Shown: positions 24,499 through 31,739, counted from the stretch's first letter. The stretch is 64,000 bases of DNA from Treponema sp. OMZ 790 (GCF_024181285.1 NZ_CP051201.1:1240001-1304000); one strand, 5' to 3'. The notes: generated from the sequence alone by a model not told the origin. Translations and numbers: made by a program.

Positions 24499-27116
24499 AA
24501 AAACTCTGCATAAAAAATTACGATGTGAAAAAAAACGGAGCCGTCCTCCTCGCCGTTACAATGACGGGCATATTTTTTTCGCTCTTTGTGAATATAGCTT
24601 ATTCTTCATATTCAAGTAAGATTGCTTCTCTTAAAGAACGCTTCCCCTACGATGCCGTTACGCGTAAATCCTATACGCAGGAAGTGCGGAGCCTCATCGC
24701 CGCTCACAAAAACGTCAAGGAAACCCGCATCATTCGGGACTTGATTTCGATTCGGCATGAGGGCGTTTTATGCACGCTTGAAGAAGCGGAAGGCAGTATG
24801 CTCACCCGAGATGCCTTGATTGAAGGGCATTTTCCGAAAGACAACACGGAGCTTATAATCTCTACGGAATTTAAAGAAAGGTTCGGTCTTGGAATAGGCG
24901 ATACAGTGAGCGTAACCGCGGGAAAGCGCATTGTGCGGTTAAAGGAAGGGGGAAAGGCAGCCGAAAGCGAAACTTCCGCCGAAACCGGCACCGAAGAAGG
25001 TAATGAGCGGATTGTGCCTGCGGGAGAATATCCTGCAAAAGGCGAAGCCTTCCGTCCTGAAGGAGAGCGCTCCTTTACCATTACCGGTATTTTTAAAAAT
25101 AACAGGACTACCGTCACGGCAAATCCGAATGTGAAGACTTCAGCCTTAGGCGATGCTTTTAAGGACGGAAAGACCGCAAACATAGCCCTTGTTTTTGCAA
25201 ATAAATGGAAGGGCTATAAAACCGTAAAAGATCTCGCTTCTTTAATAGAGCCTGAAACAGAGGACTTCCGCAATGTCTTTTTTGTAAACGATCTGCTTCT
25301 TGCCGTATACGGAGCCTTTGACCGAAATGAAATTTCTATTGAGCAAATCCTTACGGTAACGCTTTTTCCTCTCTATCTTGCGGTGGGAACGGTTCTCGTC
25401 TTTGTGCTGATGCTTAAAAATATTTACGGCATTTGGGCCTTCAATAAAATACGGACGCTTGCAATGTATAAAAGTATCGGCTCCTCTCGTAAACAGCTCA
25501 AAAAACTCGTGGTAAAAGAAGCCTTAAAGCAAGCCCTGCCTGCGGCCTTCTTCAGCCTTATTCCGGGCAATATCCTTTCGTTTCTTATTATCGAGTTTAT
25601 AAAGGGGACAGAGAAAAACGCTCAACATCAAATTGTTTCGAGCTATAATTTCAGTATAACGGTGAATCTTATTGCAGGAGTCTTTGTTTTTATCTGTGTT
25701 GCGCTTTCGGCGAGCCTTCCCGCCCGTAAGCTTTCCCGCATGGACATTATCGAAGCACTAAAAGGCGGCTTTGAGCTTAAAAAAGAGAAACGGAAAAGGC
25801 AGGCAAAAAGCCTTGAAAAAGAATTGCGCAAAAACAACTTTACTCTTTTTAAGGCGAGTACCGCCCTTGTTACCTTTTCGCTTAGCCTCATCTTTTTTAT
25901 TTTGCTTATGGAAACGGGACTTCATGTAGAGCGCAATTATTGGAAAACTGAGAGCGTCTATAATTTTTATCTTTTTTTGCGCACCCACAGAAAAGGAATC
26001 CCCGAGCCCTTTCAGCGCCTGCAAGACAAGCTCGATAAAAAAGATTATTTAATTTACACGCAAAAATATGCGTTTATGTATCCCGAAACTTTTTTGTCGG
26101 ACGAGTTTAAAAAAAAGGGATTTTATAAAAAGGCGGAGGGTAAACTTTTTAAAAGAGAAAACGGTAAGGCGGTTATCTCGGTGTTTTTTACCGGCCTTTT
26201 GCCCGATGATTTTAAAAAGTTAACGGGGCACAGCGATTACCGCGGAATTGTGGTGCTTAACTCTGTCCGCAAAAATTTTGAAGATGAGGTTTCCAAGGCT
26301 CAATACATTCCCTATTTTGACGAAAGCGTAAAAAGTCTTCCCATAACTCTGTACGGAATCGGCAGTACAGGCAGTGATATGGCGGAAAAAGAATTCGTTG
26401 TCGAAAAATACATTATGGAACTTCCCCAAGATTTTTTAGACGATAGAAACGAAATTGCAAGCGGCTATGATGTGGTGGTCTTTATTCCGGCAGAAGAATT
26501 GGATCGGCTTTTGCATGAACATTTTACTCCGAAAAACGAATACGACTATACGTTTACCCGGTATGTTATGAATATCCGCACCGAAGAGCATAAAAATACG
26601 CCTCTTGCCGATGAAAACTATTATAACAATCTTTTAAAAAATTACATACAGGAGGAAGAGCGGTTCAGTGTTGAAGGTGAACAATTGCACTCGGCCAATA
26701 AGTCCGAATCCGATGTGCTTTCCCTTTTATTGTATTCGGTATGTGCCGTCTGCACTCTGATTACCCTTGCTACCGTGTACGCTGCCGTAAACATGTTTTT
26801 TGCCCGCCGAAAGCGCGAAATATTTTTGCTCAAATCGTGCGGCATTCGGGAAGCTGAACTAAAAGCCTTACTTATGCGCGACTATTTTTATTTTATGCTG
26901 CGCTCGGTGCTGTATGCCGTACCGCTTTGTACAGGCTTAACGCTTTGGTACGGAACATTGAGCATTTCGTTTACGTTTAAACGCTTTTTAATCTATATGA
27001 ACTATCCTGTGCTCGCAGCTCTTACCGTACTGATTGCCGCTGCCGTCTACCTCTTTTTCCGCCTTGGCGCAAAGCGTTTTCAAGGCATGAATATAGCGGA
27101 GGAGGTAAGGGAGTAA
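24495..27116 (+). CDS. FtsX-like ABC permease, large two-module form
   Basis: The 873-residue protein has a first span (about residues 13-33), a large external domain, three spans (about 283-415) ending in the FtsX-type coupling segment LPARKLSRMDIIEALKGGF, another span near 453-472, a second external domain of about 260 residues, and three C-terminal spans. This is two FtsX modules in one chain, as in LolCE/MacB-like permeases. The first external domain carries an Ala/Glu/Gly-rich insert (about 155-195). It overlaps the ATPase gene (ATGA). Its base composition is richer in G+C than the flagellar region, in keeping with an acquired island. Confidence 0.87.
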   Translation: MKKLCIKNYDVKKNGAVLLAVTMTGIFFSLFVNIAYSSYSSKIASLKERFPYDAVTRKSYTQEVRSLIAAHKNVKETRIIRDLISIRHEGVLCTLEEAEGSMLTRDALIEGHFPKDNTELIISTEFKERFGLGIGDTVSVTAGKRIVRLKEGGKAAESETSAETGTEEGNERIVPAGEYPAKGEAFRPEGERSFTITGIFKNNRTTVTANPNVKTSALGDAFKDGKTANIALVFANKWKGYKTVKDLASLIEPETEDFRNVFFVNDLLLAVYGAFDRNEISIEQILTVTLFPLYLAVGTVLVFVLMLKNIYGIWAFNKIRTLAMYKSIGSSRKQLKKLVVKEALKQALPAAFFSLIPGNILSFLIIEFIKGTEKNAQHQIVSSYNFSITVNLIAGVFVFICVALSASLPARKLSRMDIIEALKGGFELKKEKRKRQAKSLEKELRKNNFTLFKASTALVTFSLSLIFFILLMETGLHVERNYWKTESVYNFYLFLRTHRKGIPEPFQRLQDKLDKKDYLIYTQKYAFMYPETFLSDEFKKKGFYKKAEGKLFKRENGKAVISVFFTGLLPDDFKKLTGHSDYRGIVVLNSVRKNFEDEVSKAQYIPYFDESVKSLPITLYGIGSTGSDMAEKEFVVEKYIMELPQDFLDDRNEIASGYDVVVFIPAEELDRLLHEHFTPKNEYDYTFTRYVMNIRTEEHKNTPLADENYYNNLLKNYIQEEERFSVEGEQLHSANKSESDVLSLLLYSVCAVCTLITLATVYAAVNMFFARRKREIFLLKSCGIREAELKALLMRDYFYFMLRSVLYAVPLCTGLTLWYGTLSISFTFKRFLIYMNYPVLAALTVLIAAAVYLFFRLGAKRFQGMNIAEEVRE

Positions 27117-27144
27117 CTAAAGCGGATAATTATTGCATTATGAA

Positions 27145-27173
27145 TTGAAAACGTGTGATTTTCGTGCTATAAT
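27145..27173 (+). promoter_or_regulatory. sigma-70 promoter directly before hairpin element copy 1
   Basis: TTGAAA, 17 nt, TATAAT. The predicted start, near 27180, coincides with the foot of the first hairpin of copy 1, so the RNA would begin with that structure. Confidence 0.65.
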
Positions 27174-27177
27174 GGTT

Positions 27178-27268
27178 AAAGAGCGGACATCCTGTCTGCT
27201 CTTTAACTCCGGTTTTACGCGGGGCGTAAAACCGGTTACCTAAAGCTTTTCTGCACGTCCATGTGCAG
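27178..27268 (+). repeat. three-hairpin element, copy 1
   Basis: Hairpin 1: AAAGAGCGGACA against TGTCTGCTCTTT (27178-27204), loop TCC. Hairpin 2: CCGGTTTTACGC / GCGTAAAACCGG (27209-27235). Linker GTTACCTAAAGCTTTT. Hairpin 3: CTGCACG-TCCA-TGTGCAG (27251-27268). It begins at a predicted transcription start. Confidence 0.75.
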
Positions 27269-27301
27269 GTTGTAAAAGCTATGTGAAATGATGAGCGGGA
27301 T

Positions 27302-27382
27302 GGGAACGTCCTGTTCCCTTTTTAACTTCAGTTTTGCGTTGCAAAACTTGTTATCTGCGGCTTTTCTGCACGTCCGTGGTGG
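27302..27382 (+). repeat. three-hairpin element, copy 2 (degenerate third hairpin)
   Basis: Hairpin 1: GGGAAC-GTCCT-GTTCCC (27302-27318). Hairpin 2: GTTTTGC-GTT-GCAAAAC (27331-27347). Linker TTATCTGCGGCTTTT. Hairpin 3 is CTGCACGTCCGTGGTGG, where the 3' arm is damaged. It is 34 nt after copy 1 and directly before the ribosome binding site of the first rpn gene. Confidence 0.7.
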
Positions 27383-27398
27383 AATAGGAGGGCAAGTT

Positions 27399-28289
27399 AT
27401 GAGTACTGCAAATAGAAAGTACAAAGATTCTGTCTTTGTTGATTTGTTCGCAGAAGATGAAAAAGCAAAAGAAAACTTTTTATCGCTTTATAATGCCTTG
27501 CATAGGACAAATCTACCGCTTTCTTGTCCTGTAGAAAACATAAGGCTTGATAATGTCATGTATATGAACATAATAAACGATGTTTCTTGCCTTGTGGACG
27601 GTAAAATCATAGTGTTGGCTGAACACCAGTCCACCATAAACGAAAATATGCCTTTACGCTTTTTGCAGTATATCGCTCGGCTCTATGAAAAACTGCAAGC
27701 TCCGACAGACAGGTATCTGAGAAAGCTGTCAAAAATACCCGCGCCTGAGTTCTATGTTTTCTACAATGGCACAGATGATTATCCTGAAACCGCAATTCTA
27801 AAACTCTCCGATGCCTTTATTACAAAGCCTGAACAGATACCGCTGGAACTTGAAGTAAAGGTATTTAACATAAACAAGAATAAGGGAGCGGAAGTATTAA
27901 GCCGCTGTAAACCGCTTGAAGAATACAGTCTTTTTGTAGAAGAAGTACGAAAGCAAATGCAGCTCGACAGCGAAAACGGCTTTACCAATGCGGTAAAAAT
28001 ATGTATAGAAAAGGGAATCTTAAAAGAATACTTAATGAGAAAATCACGGGAGGTAATAAATATGTTGGTAGCAGAATATGATTATGATACGGACATTGCC
28101 GTACAGCGTGCAGAAGCAAGCAGAATAGCTTTTGCTGAAGGAATTGAACAAGGAATTGAGCAAGGGTTCTCCGACGGCTCTTACCAAAAAGCTCTTGAAA
28201 CGGCAAAACTTATGAAACAAGCAAATTGTGAGCTTGACTTTATTATGCAAATGACAAGACTTTCCAAAGAAGAAATAGAAAAACTGTAA
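27399..28289 (+). CDS. Rpn family PD-(D/E)XK nuclease / putative transposase, gene A
   Basis: The 296-residue protein belongs to the Rpn (recombination-promoting nuclease, PDDEXK_2) family: YKDSVFVDLFAED near the N terminus and the nuclease core D61 ... E75-H-Q77 in LAEHQST. Full-length Rpn proteins cut DNA and have been tied to RecA-independent recombination and phage defence. ATG chosen for AGGAGGG 7 nt upstream. Inside the gene a GGGAGG site and an in-frame ATG at codon 222 predict a separate 75-residue C-terminal product. The C-terminal region contains IEQGIEQG repeats. It is 64 nt short of no terminator; inverted repeats follow. A close paralogue lies 3 kb away on the other strand. Confidence 0.85.
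   Translation: MSTANRKYKDSVFVDLFAEDEKAKENFLSLYNALHRTNLPLSCPVENIRLDNVMYMNIINDVSCLVDGKIIVLAEHQSTINENMPLRFLQYIARLYEKLQAPTDRYLRKLSKIPAPEFYVFYNGTDDYPETAILKLSDAFITKPEQIPLELEVKVFNINKNKGAEVLSRCKPLEEYSLFVEEVRKQMQLDSENGFTNAVKICIEKGILKEYLMRKSREVINMLVAEYDYDTDIAVQRAEASRIAFAEGIEQGIEQGFSDGSYQKALETAKLMKQANCELDFIMQMTRLSKEEIEKL
28062..28289 (+). CDS. predicted intragenic small protein of rpn gene A
   Basis: An ATG at codon 222 of the rpn gene, in the same frame, follows GGGAGG (28048-28053) with an 8-nt gap, a better site than many gene starts here. The 75-residue product begins MLVAEYDYDTDIAVQ and ends LSKEEIEKL. In E. coli, rpn genes encode such in-frame C-terminal small proteins that block the toxic full-length protein. 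The same site recurs at the same codon in the second rpn gene. Confidence 0.55.
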   Translation: MLVAEYDYDTDIAVQRAEASRIAFAEGIEQGIEQGFSDGSYQKALETAKLMKQANCELDFIMQMTRLSKEEIEKL

Positions 28290-28290
28290 C

Positions 28291-28374
28291 AAAGTGCGAA
28301 GTACAAATGCCGAAGTACAAAGTTCGCCCCTCGCACTTCGCCCGTTCGCCCCTCGGACTCGCACTTTGTACTTT
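28291..28374 (+). repeat. inverted and direct repeats after rpn gene A
   Basis: GAAGTACAAAGT (28312-28323) is complementary, but for one base, to ACTTTGTACTTT (28363-28374); a second GAAGTACAAA lies at 28298. Between them GTTCGCCCCTCG occurs twice. The stretch is G+C-rich and could fold as one large stem at the 3' end of rpn A mRNA. Confidence 0.55.
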
Positions 28375-28408
28375 CTTAAAACAAATTACAAAAAACTTTT
28401 CCAAAAAC

Positions 28409-28437
28409 TTGTTATTCTCAAAAACTTGCATTATAAT
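28409..28437 (+). promoter_or_regulatory. sigma-70 promoter directly before hairpin element copy 3
   Basis: TTGTTA, 17 nt, TATAAT; the predicted start near 28444 falls on the first hairpin of copy 3. The -10 region and start (TATAATGTTTAAAGAGCGG) nearly repeat those of copy 1. Confidence 0.6.
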
Positions 28438-28441
28438 GTTT

Positions 28442-28532
28442 AAAGAGCGGACATCGTGTCCGCTCTTTAATCCGAGTTTTACGCTCCGCGTAAAACTCCT
28501 TACCTATAGCTTTAGCATACATCCGTGTATGC
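28442..28532 (+). repeat. three-hairpin element, copy 3
   Basis: Hairpin 1: AAAGAGCGGACA-TCG-TGTCCGCTCTTT, perfect 12-bp stem (28442-28468). Hairpin 2: GAGTTTTACGC-TCC-GCGTAAAACTC, 11 bp (28474-28498). Linker CTTACCTATAGCTTTA. Hairpin 3: GCATACA-TCCG-TGTATGC (28515-28532). A ribosome-binding-like GGAGG follows at 28547, but the ATG there runs at once into TGA, so no convincing gene is attached to this copy. Confidence 0.75.
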
Positions 28533-28675
28533 GCCGGAAAGTGAATGGAGGAATGTGAACTGCGAGGATTTATGAACGGCAAAATAAACCGCTTAAACAG
28601 TATAATAAAGGGTTCTCAAAAAAGTTCGGAAAAACGGCAAAAGTACTTGACACGGTACCGCATCCACGCGCAAAA

Positions 28676-28716
28676 TTCACAGCTTCACAGCTTCACAGCT
28701 TCACAGCTTCACAGCT
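28676..28716 (+). repeat. tandem 8-bp repeat AGCTTCAC
   Basis: Four complete copies of AGCTTCAC in a row (28681-28712) with partial copies at both ends (TTCAC before, AGCT after). A repeat of this kind can change length by slippage. Confidence 0.8.
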
Positions 28717-28773
28717 GAGGGCTAGCTGTGCCCAAATACATTTTCACTCACACACAAAACACACTTCGCATAT

Positions 28774-28810
28774 AAAAGAGCGTAGGGTAAAGCCCGTACC
28801 CTCTTTTTTT
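28774..28810 (+). terminator. terminator-like hairpin
   Basis: AAAAGAG-c-GTA-GGG pairs with CCC-g-TAC-c-CTCTTTT around TAAAG and ends in a T run. It could end the short transcript from the promoter at 28409. Confidence 0.6.
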
Positions 28811-28829
28811 ATACACAAACCCCCGTAAT

Positions 28830-28923
28830 CGGTTTAAAAACCGCACGTCCTGTGCGGTTTTTAAACCGAGTTTTGCTTGCGCAAAACTCATTACTAACGG
28901 CTTTTCTGCACATCCGTGTGCAG
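28830..28923 (+). repeat. three-hairpin element, copy 4
   Basis: Hairpin 1 has a perfect 17-bp stem (28830-28846 with 28852-28868, core AACCGCAC-GTCCT-GTGCGGTT). Hairpin 2: GAGTTTTGC-TTGC-GCAAAACTC (28868-28889). Linker ATTACTAACGGCTTTT. Hairpin 3: CTGCACA-TCCG-TGTGCAG (28906-28923). Confidence 0.75.
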
Positions 28924-28949
28924 GATTTAAAACAGGATGTTTTATGTGC

Positions 28950-29041
28950 GGCTTTCGGCACGTCCTGTTCGGTTTTGAACTCGGGTTTTGGGCTTTGCCC
29001 AAAACTCATTATCTATAGCTTTTCTGCACGTCCGTGTGCAG
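28950..29041 (+). repeat. three-hairpin element, copy 5 (first hairpin degenerate)
   Basis: The first hairpin is recognisable by its CACGTCCTGTT centre but its stem is broken. Hairpin 2: GTTTTGGGC-TTT-GCCCAAAAC (28985-29005). Linker TCATTATCTATAGCTTTT. Hairpin 3: CTGCACG-TCCG-TGTGCAG (29024-29041). It is about 30 nt after copy 4 and just before the ribosome binding site of the lipoprotein gene. Confidence 0.7.
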
Positions 29042-29077
29042 ATAAGAATTATGAATTATTTATTAAGGAGAAAAACA

Positions 29078-30427
29078 ATGAAAAACACAAAACAAAGAAC
29101 TGCATTTTTAAGAAATCGGGCGGCAGTCCTCACACTTGCCGCATCGTTAGTGATTATGGGGCTCTTTACCGCCTGCCCCAACGCCGCAGGAGGCGGCGGA
29201 ACAAGTTCCGGCGGTAACACGGGCGGGGGTAGCAGCACCTCGCAATCCACATACACCGTAAACTTTAGCGTAGAAGACGGGAACGGAACACTTACGGCAA
29301 AGGTAGACGGCACGGCAATAAACAGCGGCGCCCAAGTGGAAAAAGGCAAAACCGTAACCTTTACCGCAACACCCGCAGCGGGCTACAGAATAACAGGCTG
29401 GAGCCGTAACGGCAGCTACCTGCCCATTGCAGGAAACACTTATTCGGAGCCAATTACCTCCGATGTAACGGTAGAGGTAGGCTTTGAATTGGATGTTCCC
29501 AACTACACCGTAAATTTCGGCACAGAAGGCGGGAACGGAACCCTTACGGCATTAGACCCTAACTCACAGCCGATTACAACGGGTACCGAAATAGCAAAAG
29601 GAAAAAAAGTCCGCTTTACCGCAGAGCCCGCAACAGGCTACATGACCGGCAGCTGGACAATCTCGGGCGGCAGCTTTGAAGCGGGTACCGGCACCCCTGA
29701 AAATCCCCTTGCAAACGTAACGGTAAACGCCCCTCTTACGGTAAAGGTGAGCTTTAAGCCGGCAGACACCATACCGCTTGCAAAATTAAGAATCGAAGGC
29801 ACCGTGCTTAAAGGCTTTAAGGAAGGAGAAAACCCCGCAGGTATATTGCGCGTACCCGCGGGCATTACCGAAATTGCCGACAACGCTTTTCATTCCTGTA
29901 CCGGCATAACGGAAGTACACCTTCCCGAAAGCCTTACCAAAATCGGCAAGTATGCTTTTAAGGATTGCGAAGGTATAACAAAGCTGACTATGGGCAAAAA
30001 CCTTACCCGCATCGCCTACGGTGCTTTTGACAGCTGTAGAAACCTTGAAGGAATGCTCGAATTCCCCCCGAACCTTGCCGAAATAGACGGTGGTGCTTTT
30101 AGCCAATGCAATAAAGTAAGCGGCCTCGATTTTTCCAAGTGCACACAGCCCCTTACAATCGGCGAGTATGCCTTTGAAGACTGCGGAATAACAGGAACCG
30201 TCAAACTTCCCGCACGCCTTAGCTCTGTGGGAGATGGTGCGTTTTGGGCCTGCAATAAGGTTGCACTCTTTGACTTTTATGAGTGCAGCAACCCGCCCCT
30301 TACGGCAATCGGCACCAACGCCTTTAACTATACAGCCGGCAGGTTTAAAGTTAAAACCGGCACAGGCATAAAAGCCCTGCTCACCGCCTCAGGCGTAGCC
30401 GCAGGCAGAATAGACGAGGAAAGTTAA
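29078..30427 (+). CDS. BspA-like leucine-rich repeat lipoprotein with InlB-type repeats
   Basis: The 449-residue protein has a lipoprotein signal ending in the lipobox LFTAC (Cys33), a Gly/Ser-rich linker, then two InlB-B-like beta repeats (NFSVEDGNGTLTAKVDG ... VTFTATPAAGYRITGW and NFGTEGGNGTLTALD ... RFTAEPATGYMTGSW), then BspA-type leucine-rich repeats from about residue 265 (ITEIADNAFHSCTGITEVHL; LTKIGKYAFKDCEGITKLTM; LAEIDGGAFSQCNKV). Such proteins are surface adhesins binding host or bacterial partners. ATG chosen for AAGGAG 7-8 nt upstream. The gene is clearly G+C-richer than the flagellar genes, suggesting transfer. Hairpin element copies sit on both sides. Confidence 0.87.
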   Translation: MKNTKQRTAFLRNRAAVLTLAASLVIMGLFTACPNAAGGGGTSSGGNTGGGSSTSQSTYTVNFSVEDGNGTLTAKVDGTAINSGAQVEKGKTVTFTATPAAGYRITGWSRNGSYLPIAGNTYSEPITSDVTVEVGFELDVPNYTVNFGTEGGNGTLTALDPNSQPITTGTEIAKGKKVRFTAEPATGYMTGSWTISGGSFEAGTGTPENPLANVTVNAPLTVKVSFKPADTIPLAKLRIEGTVLKGFKEGENPAGILRVPAGITEIADNAFHSCTGITEVHLPESLTKIGKYAFKDCEGITKLTMGKNLTRIAYGAFDSCRNLEGMLEFPPNLAEIDGGAFSQCNKVSGLDFSKCTQPLTIGEYAFEDCGITGTVKLPARLSSVGDGAFWACNKVALFDFYECSNPPLTAIGTNAFNYTAGRFKVKTGTGIKALLTASGVAAGRIDEES

Positions 30428-30433
30428 TTGTTT

Positions 30434-30524
30434 CAAAACCGAGCCTCCTGCTCGGTTTTGAATCCCGGTTTCGGGCAAGCCCGAAACCGATTACTAACGG
30501 CTTTCCCGTACCTCCGTGTACGGG
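30434..30524 (+). repeat. three-hairpin element, copy 6
   Basis: Hairpin 1: CAAAACCGAGC-CTCCT-GCTCGGTTTTG, 11 bp (30434-30460). Hairpin 2: CGGTTTCGGGC-AA-GCCCGAAACCG, 11 bp (30466-30489). Linker ATTACTAACGGCTTT. Hairpin 3: CCCGTAC ... GTACGGG around a TCCG core (30505-30524). It starts 7 nt after the lipoprotein stop codon. Confidence 0.75.
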
Positions 30525-30545
30525 ATTGTAGAAATTAAATTGAAC

Positions 30546-30666
30546 ATACAGCTGTCAGCTGTATAGGCCGGATTCCAAAGGCCGGCGAGGCCTTTGGCAG
30601 TGCGGGAGAGAGAGGGGGTTCTAGGGGGAGAGAGAACCCTGCCCTGAACGGGGGTCTTTCTCCCCC
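30546..30666 (+). promoter_or_regulatory. highly structured leader before the DUF4469-like gene
   Basis: Three further stems lie in a row: ATACAGCTG/CAGCTGTAT (30546-30564), CCAAAGGCC/GGCCTTTGG (30575-30597) and, as alternatives, GGGTTCT/AGAACCC (30616-30639) or GGGGGAGA/TCTCCCCC (30624-30666). No clear promoter is seen between them and the gene. Confidence 0.4.
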
Positions 30667-30686
30667 TAATGTTTTGGAGGAAAATT

Positions 30687-31427
30687 ATGGCTAAAAAGAA
30701 AAAATCAGTTTGGGAAGTCTATCTTCGTCCCAACACCTTAACAAAAGAAAACGACCGCGACTGTATTGCGGACGTTCATGCTCACGCCGCAACTCAGCGT
30801 AACGAGGACATTGCAGAGCTCATCACAAAGGAGCGCACCGAGTTCCGCAAGGAAACCATCATCAACATCCTCAACATGCGCGACAAGGCGGTTAAAGACC
30901 TTATCCAAGAGGGCATAAGTTTTATGGACGGCTTGGTGCAAATAAGCCCGCGCGTGTCGGGGGTATGGGCAACCGAAAACGCCCCCTACGACGAAAAGGT
31001 TCATAAGCGCACGGTAGACCTTGTGCCGACGGCGGACTTACGCACGGTGCTTGACGCAATCGGCGTAAAGGTAATGGGTGCAAAAGAAGAAAGCGCCCGC
31101 ATTACCGCAATCACCGACACGGCCACCGGCTTAAACGACGGTACGCTCACCATAGGAGATGACATCATCATCGAAGGCAACAAGCTTAAAATCGACGAAA
31201 CCGACGCATCTCAAGGCGTCTTTTTCCGCCTTGCGGACGGCACCGAGCACAAAGTAACCCGCCGCCTCTCGGTAAACAACCCGAGCCAAATAATCGCCCG
31301 CGTACCCGCTGCGGTACCGGCGGGAAAGGTTACGGTAATAATACGGACAAAGTACTCGGGTACCTCCGTTCCATTAAAAACCGTAAAAGAAATGCAATTT
31401 AAGCTTCCCTGCACTGCAAAAGCGTAG
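30687..31427 (+). CDS. HU-like / DUF4469 domain protein
   Basis: The 246-residue protein has an N-terminal HU-like DNA-binding-type region (VYLRPNTLTKENDRDCIADV; NILNMRDKAVKDLIQEGISF) and a C-terminal DUF4469-type Ig-like domain (IIIEGNKLKIDET; GVFFRLADGTEHKV; NNPSQIIARVPAAVPAGKVT). This architecture is common in Bacteroidetes and found in treponemes; its function is not known. ATG chosen for GGAGG 8 nt upstream. No signal peptide. The gene is among the most G+C-rich of the window, which points to transfer, and it is preceded by a long structured leader. Confidence 0.78.
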   Translation: MAKKKKSVWEVYLRPNTLTKENDRDCIADVHAHAATQRNEDIAELITKERTEFRKETIINILNMRDKAVKDLIQEGISFMDGLVQISPRVSGVWATENAPYDEKVHKRTVDLVPTADLRTVLDAIGVKVMGAKEESARITAITDTATGLNDGTLTIGDDIIIEGNKLKIDETDASQGVFFRLADGTEHKVTRRLSVNNPSQIIARVPAAVPAGKVTVIIRTKYSGTSVPLKTVKEMQFKLPCTAKA

Positions 31428-31440
31428 CAGCCGATCTATC

Positions 31441-31474
31441 AAAGCCTCTTTGTACACCCTATCAAAGAGGCTTT
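31441..31474. terminator. bidirectional hairpin between DUF4469-like gene and rpn gene B
   Basis: AAAGCCTCTTTG and CAAAGAGGCTTT are perfect 12-nt arms around a 10-nt loop, placed between two convergent genes. The T run is short. Confidence 0.6.
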
Positions 31475-31539
31475 ACATATCCGCTCAGCACTCCGTTTAT
31501 CAAAATATCGGTTTCATAATCATATTCAGCCTGTAACAT
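31462..31539 (-). pseudogene. remnant of an rpn C-terminal region
   Basis: Only 8 nt after the rpn B stop, the minus strand reads MLQAEYDYETDILI, a copy of the segment that opens the predicted intragenic protein (MLLAEYDYDTDIAV). It continues for 11 unrelated codons to a stop inside the terminator hairpin. No Shine-Dalgarno precedes it. It is best seen as a leftover of another rpn copy after recombination. Confidence 0.55.
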
Positions 31540-31547
31540 ATTGGTTC

Positions 31548-31739
31548 TTATAAAGCCTCAATTTCTTCTTTGCTTAAGCCCGTGGCTTGCACTATTTTTG
31601 CAGTAGAATCGCCGAGCTGTTTTAATATCTTTGCCGTTTCAATTTTGGTTTGGTAAGCACCTTGTTCAATGCCAATCATTAGGCTTTCTTGTCTTTGTAC
31701 CGCGATATCGGTGTCATAATCGTATTCGGCCAGTAACAT
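31548..31739 (-). CDS. predicted intragenic small protein of rpn gene B
   Basis: An in-frame ATG at codon 222 follows a perfect AAGGAGG (31748-31754) with an 8-nt gap. The 63-residue product starts MLLAEYDYDTDIAVQ and ends LSKEEIEAL. Position, frame and spacing equal those in rpn gene A, which argues for selection on the start signal. Confidence 0.6.
   Translation of the reverse strand: MLLAEYDYDTDIAVQRQESLMIGIEQGAYQTKIETAKILKQLGDSTAKIVQATGLSKEEIEAL

Larger units (their letters stand above)
28533..28829. other. gene-poor stretch with tandem octamer and terminator
   Basis: No convincing gene. It holds a possible 48-codon frame starting at 28572 without good support, a tandem octamer repeat, and a terminator-like hairpin. 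Together with the flanking hairpin elements it forms most of a 790-nt non-coding interval. Confidence 0.5.

Noticed and set aside
28572..28718. A 48-codon frame (MNGKINRLNSIIKGSQ...) after hairpin element copy 3
   Set aside because: GAGGA is only 3 nt from its ATG, the C terminus is made by the octamer repeat, and no family is recognised; probably chance.
27178..30524. Integron attC sites for the hairpin elements
   Set aside because: T. denticola is known to have a chromosomal integron and copies 1-2 show TTAAC...GTTA around hairpin 2, but the conserved hairpins 1 and 3 and the long linker do not fit the R/L box plan, and no integrase is in the window. Kept only as an alternative to test.
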